Below, in pieces: positions 22,736 to 34,994 of a stretch of 64,000 bases of DNA. Every line of letters starts with the position of its first letter. Within the stretch, counting starts at the first letter, position 1. The position numbers and the translations under genes were made by a program. Source of the stretch: Pterobdella sp. o SKG-2022 (Eukaryota; Annelida; Clitellata; Hirudinida; Piscicolidae); the NCBI GenBank assembly GCA_964035795.1, contig OZ038324.1, positions 10,760,251 through 10,824,250 of the forward strand. Direction: 5' to 3'. The notes under the pieces are model-generated. The model ran no database searches, was not told the DNA's origin, and saw only the letters and a program-made list of their open reading frames with translations.

Positions 22736-23277
22736 TGCATTGAAATTTTTTTTGAAGAGAAAGAAGCAAAATCGATGGTGGTCTGGGTTGAAAAATTAGT
22801 CAAAAGCATCAAGACATTTTCATGGAGGGTACCATTAGTGGTATGTATGGTGCTTTGAAGAGAATAATTCAATCCAATCTTATATTTAAGCGTTAAATAA
22901 AAAATGAATCAAAAAGCTGCTTTGAAAACAAGGAGAAAAAACAAAACAAAATGTATTAGAAAGATCAAGAGGATTGAAGGATTGTTTGCAACAATGAATT
23001 CCAATACGGGAAAATGAAACATCATTTCAGCACACCATTATATTTTCACAAGTTTGACAAAAAATTTGATTTACTCATGAATGTTTGCCCAAAGCTGCAT
23101 CAATCCGAGCACTACACAATGCTCAAAAACGAATATAATACTGTCATCAATAATTCGCCAAAAATGAAATTATGAAATACGATTAAATTTGTTAAGGCTG
23201 CACCCTTTCAGTTAGGGAAATGCCATTACATACATCAACCAAAATACAGACTACAAAAGCACAAAATATAACGAGCA

Positions 23278-25039
23278 TCAGAACTCGTCATGCTGTTTCA
23301 AAACCTGGCCATAATCAGTCACTTGACTGCCCACAAAGACGTCATATTTCTGCAAGATCTCATCCTCACTCAGCCAGCCATCCTGCATTGATAGTGATGT
23401 CTGTCTATCTATCTAAATATCTATCTATAATCTTTTTTTACTTCCTTTTTAATAAGCAAAGTAAATGTGATGAGGTTGATATAAAAATAACACCCTGTTT
23501 GCATCTGCCTCGTGGATGAGGTGGCGAGCCTCTGCCAAGTTGGAGTTGTAGTCAGTGGGATTCAGCCATTCTGACACCTCCTCCAAATTTAAGAACCTGC
23601 CAATTTGTGCCTGTTCTGTTGTTTTTGACATCTAAGTTATGATTTCTTGTAATATTATAATTTCTAATTTATTTGTCGCCATTCTTGAGTTTACCCTAAA
23701 TAGGAGTATATGAACCCTGCCAATTAAATTAGCATCTCTTCACACTCACCCATCAGCATCAGTATCCCTGAAGTTCCTAAACAAATCTATTTCATTTTGC
23801 AACCAAGAGGGCTTTTCAGCTGTTTTGTCAGGGTTTGTCCACAAATCATCTGTGGTTGAATAATGAGGTGTGAGAACTCTTGCAACTGAAAGCACTAATA
23901 TTTTGTATATAATAAAGTAGATAGATACCAGTGTATTCTTGCAATGAGATCTTGCCATCACCATCTTTATCTATCTCTTCAACTGCCTCCTGTTTAATAA
24001 TACATCTCAATAACATTAAAATGGCACAAATTAAAACATAATTATAGTTTAAACATTAGCTAATGCTCAATGTTTGAAGTTGTTAAAAATGGTAGCTTTT
24101 GTTTCAAGCTTATTAAACACTCTCTAATGATAGGCACCAGGGCAGTAAGAGTGTACATATGGGGGTAGTCCTCAGGGTGCATGAAGGCTGCAAATTCCTT
24201 CTGGTTCAGTTTGCCATCCTTGTCCACATCAGCTTTTTGCCACCTTTTTTCATCTCTCTTATACATCTGTGTGGAGTTTCATGGGGCTGCTGATAATGAT
24301 TATAAGCATTTTCAAAAACCCATCAAAACTTATTTGAATTTTTTAATAAAAAAATTGAAATAAGAAATTAAAATTACTTTTTGGTAACTAATTTCAGTTT
24401 CATCTTCTGTTTGTGCGTTTTCTGTAAATTATATAACAACTTTGAAAAAAAGAATACTTTTAAATATTACTCTCACAAAGATGAAATAAACACGAACAGA
24501 CCATCAAAATCAGGACCATATTGTTTGGTCTTGTAATGCTCAAAAGTCATTTGAGTAGCGTCTGCATCTCCCAAGAACTCAAGCCATTGGTTTTCCACAT
24601 CTTTCTCAATGAAACGGTTTTGTATTTCTCTTACCCAATCTTCCAACTCTTTTTCTGTTACTTTTCCATCGCTATCAACATCTATTTTTTTGACCAACAA
24701 ACTGTTTATGATTCATATTTTTGTTCTTTTATTTCTTAAAAAACTGAAAGTCAAATATGCCACCTTAATCTTTTTCTCGCCTCTTCTGGAGATAAACCCT
24801 CAAATTCTTTTGCTCCGTCTTTGCCAAGAAAGGCTTCGTGGTCAAAGTCGGCGTTGTGTTCCAAATCATCAAGATCACCGTGTGTATAATGCTTTGTTGA
24901 ATTGAAAAAATATAATTATTGATTTATAAATATTTTTTAAAAAAATATACGCTCTTACTTTAAACTTCGAATCAAGAGATGCACAATTTGATAAACTTAC
25001 AAGAGCAGAAAATAAAATAAAATTTATTATTAACTTCAT
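23278..25039 (-). CDS. CALU: Calumenin / reticulocalbin family EF-hand protein
   Basis: A CREC-family low-affinity calcium binder of the secretory pathway lumen. Nine exons join in phase, about 323 residues (human calumenin 315): 24959-25039, 24764-24891, 24517-24701, 24378-24421, 24138-24266, 23929-23989, 23750-23885, 23494-23596, 23278-23382. A signal peptide is present ([20 protein letters not shown]). Six EF-hand positions follow: [12 protein letters not shown], a degenerate second loop ([13 protein letters not shown]), [30 protein letters not shown]...NLEE and [12 protein letters not shown]. The protein ends in HDEF, the calumenin retention signal, which favours calumenin over reticulocalbin (HDEL). 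It is head-to-head with the gene at 25327. Confidence 0.93.
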
Positions 25040-25326
25040 TCTGCAAAAATAATAATCAGTTTATTTTTTTTTGGAATTATTTTTATTTTTCGAATTAAGA
25101 TTATTTTTCTAATAAAACCCTGAAAGTTTTGCCCTAATATAGCGCTATTAAATGATTTTTCCAAGCCACGTTTAATATTCGTGGAAAAGTTTACGGGTTA
25201 ACTAAAAAAGCGCTTAACTTTACAATACAAAGTTTTATTTCTAAACCACAACGTCACAAAGTTTATTTTTCATAACTCCACTTTTGATTTAATGAATAAC
25301 TATTAATTTATATCTTCCACTTCCAA
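25040..25326. promoter_or_regulatory. Shared upstream region of calumenin and the 25327 gene
   Basis: The 287 bp between two divergent start codons are AT-rich. No core promoter motif is convincing. The bidirectional role is inferred from layout. Confidence 0.35.
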
Positions 25327-26063
25327 ATGAGTTTGCCAAGTGATGAAGAAACAAATGCCTTGAGATCTGTACAAGACATGGTTGAAGACATTCTTCAAAC
25401 TATCAGTAATGAAGACAATGCCAGGTTCAAAGGAAACACTGAAAGAAGTGTATCTAAAAATGGATATGAGCCGTCTGTAGTTCCACAAGTTAACGCCGCC
25501 AACAACAAAGAAAGAAGTTTAGTGTTGCATAAAAAATCTGATGATAATAAAGCTCACCCATACAAGCAAAACATAAGTGGCGATGAGAGTAGAAGAAAAA
25601 GAAAACTTGACGATCGAAAAAGCGAAGATAGAAGGAGTGAAGGTAGATTGTACTTTTCCAGTTCGTCAGACGAATCGATAATCATCATCGACAGTCCAAA
25701 CACTCATTCCATATTTTCCAGTCCCATTTCCAGTGGAACAGGAAGCATCTTCAACGATAAGGAAAGTTACTCTCCCAAAGGAAAATGCCAGCGATACAAA
25801 GGTTGTGATGATCTTCTGCCATTATGCGTGGTGAGACCTATGATAGGCCCTCAACTACCTCACTTTGGCACCATCGTATGTCCTTCCTCCAAGGGCTCTT
25901 ACACCATCAGGAGTATGGATGGCATTAAACGACTCAAAAGGCTAGCTTTGAGGAACAAACTGGAAGACCTTATTGGCTGCAAAATGATGCTTTTGAAGTC
26001 GATACAACTTTGCAAGAAAGAATTACAAAATGGAGAAAGCAAAGTAAAAAATTCTTTCAATAA

Positions 26064-26109
<46 letters not shown>

Positions 26110-26493
26110 CAAATCGAAAAATTATTAACTGGATACGGAACTTTTCCAGTGTCGCATTACAAAATTTGTGAGTGATAAGGGGTCTAAGGCTGGGAAAGTT
26201 TCATGTAGCTTGGTTAAGCAATGTGCAAGATTTCTCTTATATCGTTTTAGGCCTACATATCCTAGTACTTCAATATAACCTTCTTATGATTCCTAATTTT
26301 AAGTTAGATAATAAAACATGGCAAATATTAATGAAATAATTGTTGGGAACAGATAAAAGAAGTGAAAAGCGTGTTGGAAAGGAAGTTGTTAGAAGTGAAA
26401 CTTTTGTGTGCGGAATGTTTGGCAAGTGCGACTAAAGCCCTCCACTTGACAAACAGACTACAATTACTCACCCCCAAAAAAACAAATGAATAA
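25327..26493 (+). CDS. Unrecognised two-exon gene (hypothetical protein)
   Basis: I do not recognise this protein. Exons 25327-26043 and 26353-26493 join in phase 0 and encode about 285 residues. The N-terminal third is acidic and hydrophilic (SLPSDEETNALRSVQDMVED). A basic stretch follows (SRRKRKLDDRKSEDRRSEGR), then a Ser-rich acidic patch (YFSSSSDESIIIID) that resembles a SUMO-interacting or CK2-type motif, then LLPLCVVRPMIGPQLPHFG. The C-terminal 90 residues look helical and coiled-coil-like (LKRLALRNKLEDLIGCKMML; IKEVKSVLERKLLEVKLLCA). No membrane segment or signal peptide is seen, and a nuclear location is plausible. The intron has a (TA)n run at 26068-26105. The stop is 47 bp from the SCNM1 stop on the other strand. 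Confidence 0.75.
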
Positions 26494-26540
26494 ACAACAT
26501 TTTATAATTACTATTTAATAAGAAAGTAAAAAATTGAAAA

Positions 26541-28412
26541 TTAAATGTTGGGCGGTTCTTGGTCGTCGCTATCGAATTCCACATCACCGTCTTTCCTCCA
26601 CCCTCCATCAGCTCTCCTCAACCACCCGTCCCTGCATTTGTTTCAATTACACAGTGAAAAGTGAATTTCAATTTTCAATCTTCATAATTTTTATCTTAAA
26701 ATGAGGAAACTATTAGATACATATATTTTTTCAAAAAACTTAAATTTTCGAAAAATTCAACTTTGTCATAATTCATTAGTATATTATTCTTAAAATTCAG
26801 TTCTATTTATATTACTATAGAAACATAGATGAAGGGTTTCAATAGAAATTAAAGTTATCTTAATAAAAGTTAATTATAATTAACTAAGTAAAGAACAAAG
26901 AAAAAAAAGACCCTTCAACTATGCTTCCATAGTAATATAAATAGAACTGAATTTTAAGAATAATATACTAATGAATTATGACAAAGTTGAATTTTTCGAA
27001 AATTTAAGTTTTTTGAAAAAATATATGTATCTAATAGTTTCCTCATTCTGCGATCAAAATCAAGAAAATTGAATTTAAAGCAAAAGATACATAAGGTGTC
27101 TAAAAAATTTTAAAACTTAAAATTAAGTGCAAACTAAAACTGACTGGATGGCTTTGAGGTAGAGTGATTTTTGACATGTGCTGAATCTATGAACTTGGTT
27201 GTGCTTCCCATTGTTTGTGTTAGGACTTGCTGTTGCTTGAGTTACTATGGGTGTCTGAGAATATTCATGCATTGAAGATTTGATACTTGTGCCAGTGAGT
27301 CTTGTTGCAGAAGCGACGTGATAACTTTTAATAGTTGTCTTATCATCCTTGATTTCTTCTTTTTTATCTTTGTTCAGTGAAAAAAAAGGTGAATTATGGC
27401 TTTGAAAAGGGTTTTTACAAATAGTTGTGTGGTGTGGCTTCATTTCAACATCATAATGTTTTATTTTTGGTGAATATGCTTTGACTTTCATAAGTGTGCT
27501 CATTGTGTTGTTGTTTGTGCTCAGATCATCTGCTTCTCTAAAAAGTTGCTTCAAATATTCTTCACCTGTTTTCAGTTTTACATTCGTTTTCTTTTCTTCA
27601 TTAACCTTGTGCTTTCTGTCATCATACTTTTTACCAATCGAAAATTTCTTTCTCTTGAAATAAATTTTGTAATTAACAATAATTTTTTAAAAACATCATA
27701 TTTATTTTTGATAGTTTTTTATTAACAATAATATTTTTAAAATTTTATTTATAAAACACAAAACTTTTTTTTCATAGTAATTAGCTTCATTCCAGTTCGG
27801 GTATGTGCATTCATTTGGACTCCCTGATATTGAAACATTATCAGCATGAGCTGAAAAGTTCTTCATGAGAAACATAAAAAGAACCACCTTCAAAATGTTT
27901 CTTTCCTCTCCTGTGCAGATGCATGATCTGCAGGGTATCGAAGGTTGGTCTATGAGGACACACCATACAAGCCAGTCTAAGGGTAGATGTTTGATAGTCA
28001 TGTGATGTTCATCGTGGCTTGTTGGAGGAATAGATGTGCTAATGGAGTTCTCTTCATGGAGGTGGTGAAAAAATGAGTAACGTACCTCCCATTTTTCATA
28101 AGAAGAACTTCATTTTTAGGGATGTTTTCAGCATATATTTCTGAAATTCTGCGTTTCTGAAACATTACATTATAAAGTAATGAATCTTAAAATAGATTTT
28201 TGATTCATATTGGTAATGTATTTAGATGAAGTTTTTTTATAAATATATAAAATATGATTTGGAATGTAAATTTCCAGTTGTCGCGACAATTGACCGATGT
28301 GACAAAAACTCTTGAGTCACACCTTGATAGTCGACTATAACTTAACAATGATTTTGCTTACTCTCAAATGATGGAGACATGAATTATCATTACCGTCTCT
28401 TTTGAATGACAT
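26541..28412 (-). CDS. SCNM1: Sodium channel modifier 1 homolog (SCNM1, U12 splicing factor)
   Basis: SCNM1 is a zinc-finger splicing protein, reported as a component of the minor (U12) spliceosome. Six exons join in phase, about 289 residues (human 230): 28362-28412, 28086-28156, 27888-27976, 27765-27823, 27145-27653, 26541-26631. It starts MSFKRDGND like the human protein, then RKRRISEIYAENIP, then one C2H2-type finger (ACMVCSHRPTFDTLQ through HLHRRGKKH). A long variable Lys/Ser/Thr-rich part follows in exon 5. The diagnostic C terminus is DGWLRRADGGWRKDGDVEFD followed by SDDQEPPNI. The last intron contains a 346-bp palindrome. The gene is head-to-head with LARP1 and tail-to-tail with the 25327 gene. 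Confidence 0.93.
26701..27046. mobile_element. 346-bp palindromic element in the last SCNM1 intron
   Basis: The left arm starts ATGAGGAAACTATTAGATAC and the right arm ends GTATCTAATAGTTTCCTCAT. The arms are each about 140 bp and nearly perfect reverse complements, with a loop of about 60-70 bp (TTAATTATAATTAAC). It resembles a MITE or foldback element and is not of family A, B or C. Confidence 0.85.
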
Positions 28413-28909
28413 AAATAAATTCAATTTATTAAAACAATTGGAAAGTATCGATAATGAATGCTGAAATTACAGGCTTTAATTGAGATGTCCTCAATGTTGA
28501 ATCTACATTTATTCATTCAAATACTTATTTAACATATCTTAATATTTATAACTTTAATGCAATAAAAAAAAGTTATTTGATAGAGTAGTTTTAATGCATC
28601 CAATTAAATTAATTTATTTTAAAAGTTAAAATAAAAAAATTGAACGCATCCTTTAGACAATTGATCTTATTATGGCTGCAAGCGAAGTTATTTCGAACTA
28701 GCATGCTTTATATTTTATACAAAAATTACTAGATTTTAACACTTGTTTCAAGACTAAGAAACTCATTTGAAATATAATTTATAAATTTTTTAAAACAAAA
28801 TTGAACGTTAAATTGCTAAACATTGAACGTAAGTCAACCTATTAGGTAGAGAACCGAGGGGTTAAACCTTAACACCTTTGGAGTTTACTTCAGATAAATT
28901 AACCACGCA
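28413..28909. promoter_or_regulatory. Shared upstream region of SCNM1 and LARP1
   Basis: The 497-bp AT-rich gap between divergent start codons holds no further exon that I can see. Shared regulation is inferred only from the arrangement. Confidence 0.35.
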
Positions 28910-31900
28910 ATGGAAGATTATAGTAAAAATCACACGGAAGTGAAGGCTCCAACACAGAATGAAACAGTTGCATCCAATCCTCCAAAGCCTACCACAGACA
29001 ACAAGACAGCTAAAACTAATAAACAATCAATAACAAAAAATAATAGTAATCCAAAAGCTTCTAATACAAAACCTCAAGAAGATAAAGAAATAGAAAAAAA
29101 TAGTAGCACGTCAGCCTCTTCAACATCTGGTACGAAGTGCTTTGACGGCAAAGATTTTGTAGAAGCTCCATTGCCTGAAAAGAATCCATGGACGGAATTT
29201 AGAGATACTCACAAAAACAAATCTCATGCAGGTTGTGTTCAGTTTTGGCTCATTTCTTCTGCTTTTATCTGCATCCACTAGGCATATGGCACTTATAAAA
29301 TTTTCATAAATTATTGAAATTTGAAAATTTGCAGATAAAAAATCAAAGAAACCAGTCAAAACACCTCAAACAGATTCAAAAGTTTGTTCAATAAATTTTT
29401 TTTGCATTTTTCAAGTCTCAACTTTTTCTTTTTTTGCAGCTTGAAGATTCTGTGTGGCCATCCTTGGATCAAAATGTGAGTAATGATTGAATGAGTGAAA
29501 ATTAAATATTGAATATTTGATTGATTTACAGCTTGTGAAGCCAGCAGCAAACAACACACCTAAAAAGACTGGCAGCACATCAGAGAAAAAAGTTGAAAGT
29601 GTTGATAAACAAACCACAACTGATGAAGATCAGGGAGAAAAAACTCGTAAGAAAAAAAGTTAGTTATAATGTTTATTATGATGATGATTATAAACCTAAA
29701 GAATAAATAAACTTGCAAGCAGCTCTTTCATAAGCAAAAAATTTTCAGATAACAGGTCAAAATGGTTGCCCATGAAAATAGACGTCAAGACTGCAAACAA
29801 CTTCTCGCATTGCAAATATGATAACAAATCAACCAATGCTGCTTCCACCACCACCAGCAACAATCGCAGTGGCAATCGACAAGATAGCTACAATGAGACA
29901 GATCGGAGTAAAAAACGACCATTCAGAAGTGGTGGTATGAGGAAAATGGATAGGGGAGGAGTCAAAGGAGGAAGAGGAAGAGGCTGGTCAAGAGGGTCTC
30001 AAAAGGAGTCCACCAATGAGGATAAAGAAAATCAGGATAATAACAAATCTGACAAGAATAAGGGTTTGTTTATATATTTTTTTTGACGTGATTAATTTTG
30101 AGGTTCTTAGAAGAAGATAAATAGAGCACTTTGAATGTAATTTGATGGCCAATATACTAAGAGTGGCAAGATATAATTCATTTACCAAACAAAGGGAGGA
30201 TATTATGATTAACTAAACTAGCCTATTAACAAAAATGATTTGAATCAAACACTTTTATTAACTGAATAATAATACAAAGCTTTTTGTAAGTTGAACTCAC
30301 ATTATCAAGTATACAAACATTTTTATTAACTGAATAATAATATGAAGCTTTTCGTAAGTTGAACTCACATTATCAAGTATACAAACTTCAAGAAACAATT
30401 TAAAAAAGGGTGGATAAAAATTAGCATTGGAGTCATATTCCAGTGAGGATCATTATCTTGAATACACAACCACATTATCCTTCCAACACACACACACACC
30501 CATCAAGACAAACACTCCAGGCAACTACAAAAGATGGGGCACTCGAGGAAACAAGAGAGGTGGAAAACGGAGAGATTATTTCAATCAAGGTTATCCTCTT
30601 TTTTTACTATTTTCCATTCTCATGTATCATTCATCAGTATGCACAACATAACCACACACAGGCGACTTTTTTCCAGTGCACATGGAGGGAGCCATTCCAG
30701 TGAATGGTACAGTGTACTTTAGTCAGCCCACCCAGCTCATCAAGAACCAAATGTGTGTATTGCAGGCCATTTGTTTTCATTGGAATAAAAAAAATATTGA
30801 AGATTTTGTAGTTTTATTTATAAACTTTGAAGATTTTAAAACAGATAATCATGCATATAAAATGAAATTGTTGACATTTGCAGAGAATATTACTTCAGCG
30901 ACAGCAACCTGGAGAGGGACTTTTTCTTAAGAAGGAACATGAACAAAGATGGGTGGATCTCGACCTCCCTGATAGCTTCCTTTCCTCGCATCCTCTGTTA
31001 TGAGATGACTGCCTCTGATATTGCCACTGTATGATCTTTATTTGGTTTTCATTTTTCTTAAAAACTGCTTTTCTTCACTATGACACTTCTCATCCATGCC
31101 ACCAATAATGGAGTTTTGTGTTCATTTAATGTGTTCATTCCATCTTTGTTGTGTGCATCATTTAAGTTAATATGCAAAAATTTTACACAAAAATGTTGTT
31201 AAAAAGTGCAAAATAAGTTTTGTTTGCACACAAAGTTCTCTTGGGAAAGTCTCAAAGTGTCAAGTGTATCATGAGGATGGTTGATAAAAACTTATGTATT
31301 GTTGGCAGGTGATGGAGGACAGCAAAGTGGTAGAAACTTCCGAAGATAAAACACAAATGAGGCCTGTGGAACAGCCTTGCAGGTGGCCTATTATTGGTTC
31401 TGCTCCATCTTCCTTTTCCTCCCTCAAGGCTGATGTGCCCGAGTTTGTGCCAGGCAAGAAGAAAGGTAGTTGTCTTCACCTTGTTGTCTCTGCAGTTTGT
31501 ATCTTTATTATATTGTAATGGATGATGAGTATGGGATGTGTATTGAACAGATGATGAAGGGAAGGAGGGTGATGTTGAATCAGGTGGCAAAGCAGACAAA
31601 AGCACCAAGACCACTTCGACAGGGACTCCTCAGGGTGTGTCATGTGCACCAGTCCCCTGTCTCACCACTGCACCCTGCACCACTGCAGCTGCTACCCCAA
31701 TCAAACAACTTGATGCCGAAAATGAATTCAATTTTGCTCTTCCAATTTTGTCTTCCAGTGCTCCTAAAACAGAATTTGATTGGTTGGAGGTGAAGAAGAA
31801 GTCTGCAGAAAAAATAATAAGTAAGAAGGAGAAAAAAAAGGAAGATAAGAAGGTTGGTGTTTTGCATGCAATTATCACTCATACTATTTCTTCTTACCAA

Positions 31901-32310
31901 CCATCAATCAATCAGGAACTATACCATTAACCATTGGCCACACAACACACCACTGCAGCACCACATGACACTTCCACACACCACTGCAACACCACATGAC
32001 ACTTCCACACACCATTGCAGAGTGTGAAGCTCCAGGAGCCTATAGAAATGTCTTTCAAGTTTGATGAGGAGCTGGATGAAGAGCTGGCCACTGGTCGTCG
32101 CAACACTTTTACTGAGTACTGGTATGAGCCTTGTTACTGGGACATGTACAGCAATATAATCTAATTGGATTAATAAAAATATGAAGACTAATAGTTTTTT
32201 TAAAATACAAAGCTTTTGGTTATCAGTGAAATTTGAAAATACTCGAAAGCGTTACTTTGATAAGAAAAAGCTTGGTATTTTAATGAAAACTATTAGTCTC
32301 CATAAAACTC

Positions 32311-32352
<42 letters not shown>

Positions 32353-34923
32353 GCTAGATTCTTAAGACAAGTTCTTAATATGCAAAGAAACATCCTAAGA
32401 CCAACACTAACAGCCTGATGATGAAGACAGGGTACGTTCCTAACCCTAAACGGCGCAGTTTAACGTCATGTTGAGGAACATTTTGGTGCAGTTTAACGTC
32501 ATGTTGAGGAACATTTCGGCGCAGTTTAACGTCATGTCGAGGAACATAAATCTCATTATTTCACTGTGGCTCGAAAAAATCATTTTTAATATTAGTTCAA
32601 CAATGTAGTTGCACACCTCCGTGGGGATTTCACCACCATCACCATTATTACTTTTATTGTTTAGGTGCAGTTGTCAGTTTTGCAATGTGTGATGCTTGAG
32701 AATTTTATGAAATTTTGATGACAACTTTTAAATTCATTTAAACAGTTTACTACACACCCACAAACACAGGTCTGATGATGATGACGAGGATGATGAGGTA
32801 GATGACTCATTCTTCAACAAATTGTTGATAGTGGCTCAGACACCACCAGTGCTAAAAAAGCACCCAGGAGGTGATCGAACAGGTGACTTTGTGCCTCGCT
32901 CCAAGATGAGTGCTGAGAATGCACGTATCATCAATGAGGGACTTCACAACTACGAACTTGAGGTGCTTAATAACAATGTCAAGGTCTGTTCTTTGTGACC
33001 TCTTGTGTTTGAGGCATGTATGGGGACTTCTTGTGATAATGATGATGATTAAGATAAGAGTGATGATGAGAGAGATGATTAAGATGATGATGATGAGAGA
33101 GATGGTTAAGGTGATGATGATGATGGTATGCAGGCACAATTATATGAAGAACATAAGACCTTGAAAGTGGTGAAGAAGGAGGAGTTTATGATCTTTGCAC
33201 ATGGTTCTCCAGACAACAACAAGTCTCCCCAACTGCTTCCACCCCCACCCCCTCCTGCTGCCTCTCCACGTTAGTCCCTCCATCCAAGCCTCACTTGCAT
33301 TCATCCATCAAACAAAAACCATCACAGAAAAGGCAGCAGGCACACCAGCCAAGAAAATAGCATCAGTAATTACTGTGGGACAAGACTTGTCCCACTCTCT
33401 GCCCACAGAGATCCATCTGGCACCCATTTCAGAGGTTCCTCCTAGGACACCTAAAACTCCCAGGAAGGGTGTTGAGTCTGAACCACGCTTCTATCCTGTG
33501 GTCAAAGACTCTGTCAAAAGTGACAACCAGGTTTTGTAGTGGTTGTATTTCTTGTTGTCATGCTTTTACAAGTGTGCATTGTTTCCACATTATTCAAGCA
33601 AATACTTAAAATGCACATAGACACCAAGAAAGAAGAAGACTCGTCACAGTGCCAATCCCCCAGTGGAGGGACATGTGGGGTGGGTGGTCGATTACAAAGA
33701 GCACCATGAGACTCGACTCCCCCCTGTTGAACGCACACACACGTTTGTTTCAAAAATATATATGCATGCTTTCATCAGTCATATAATAATGATGCTGCAG
33801 GGTTTCTGAGTGCCTGTCAATCAATTATGAGCACCCCTCTCATGAACTGCTCAAAGACAACAACTTTGTGTGGCACAAGTTCAATTCCTTCAGAAGCAAC
33901 TGTCTCAAAGGTTTCCCTCATTTCTCTACCATAAACCTTCCCACCATATCTTAACATGAAAAGATTTAAAATTATGATGATTGACAGATCGAAGGAGGGT
34001 AGGGGCGGGTCAGTCTGCAGAGATGAACACACTTTTCAGGTGCTTTCCAACATTTCAATGTGCCAAATAATATAATACTGTGGTGCTGTTTGACAGGTTT
34101 TGGTCGTTCTTCTTGCGCCATCACTTCAACAGGAAGATGTATGAGGAGTTCAGGCAGCTGGCTGTGGAGGATGACAAGCTGGGATATCGGTTGGCGATCA
34201 CTGTTTAATTCATGTCCCACAATCATAAATAGTATTATACATGCTGAAAATCAACGTGACAGTTATGGGATTGAGTGCTTGTTCCGCTTCTACAGCTATG
34301 GCTTGGAAAAGAGGTTCAAGTTGGACCTTTTTAAGGACTTCCAAGTAGAGACTATAAGGGACTATGAGAATGGTGGGTGGCTTGATGCTATCTCTTGCAT
34401 ATTGATGATTAATTTCATGATACACAGGTCAGTTGTACGGCTTGGAAAAGTTTTGGGCCTTCCTCAAGTACTCCCGAAAGGCAGTTGATGTGGATGCCAA
34501 GTTGACCAGCTGGTTGTCAAAGTACAGGAAGCTTGAGGACTTCAGAGTTGTGGTGTGTGATTTGATGGTTAGAATTGTGAGCATGTTGCCTAGTGAAGCT
34601 TTTTATTAATTACCACAGCCCCCTGAAGGCCCAGCCTTCCATCATAGCAGTCAATTGCAGCCCCATTTTTATGCACAGCAACCTCCCATGCACTACCACC
34701 ATCGAGTGCGCAATGATTCAGAGCCCTCACCCAAGTTTGTCTTTCCATTTACTGTTTATATGAATGGTTTAGAGGTGTCATATTTCAACATATGCCTGCT
34801 GGCATAAAACACATACACTCCACCAGGCCTGAGAGACTACAGCGTCAGAAACATCACTCCTCCCACCATGATCCTCGTAAACAACCCTCCCGACCCCAGT
34901 CTGCCAAGGTGTGTTTTTGTTTT

Positions 34924-34994
<71 letters not shown>

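Larger units (their letters stand above)
20018..23277. other. Gene-poor stretch between EPS8 and calumenin
   Basis: I see no exon with family similarity on either strand. The stretch holds a (TTA)n run at 21371-21454, a nested pair of MITEs at 21619-22114 and a tRNA-derived SINE at 22585-22735. EPS8 5' untranslated exons and its promoter probably lie here. An ORF of 104 residues at 20483-20797 (minus) has no recognisable features and AT-rich composition typical of non-coding DNA. Confidence 0.6.
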
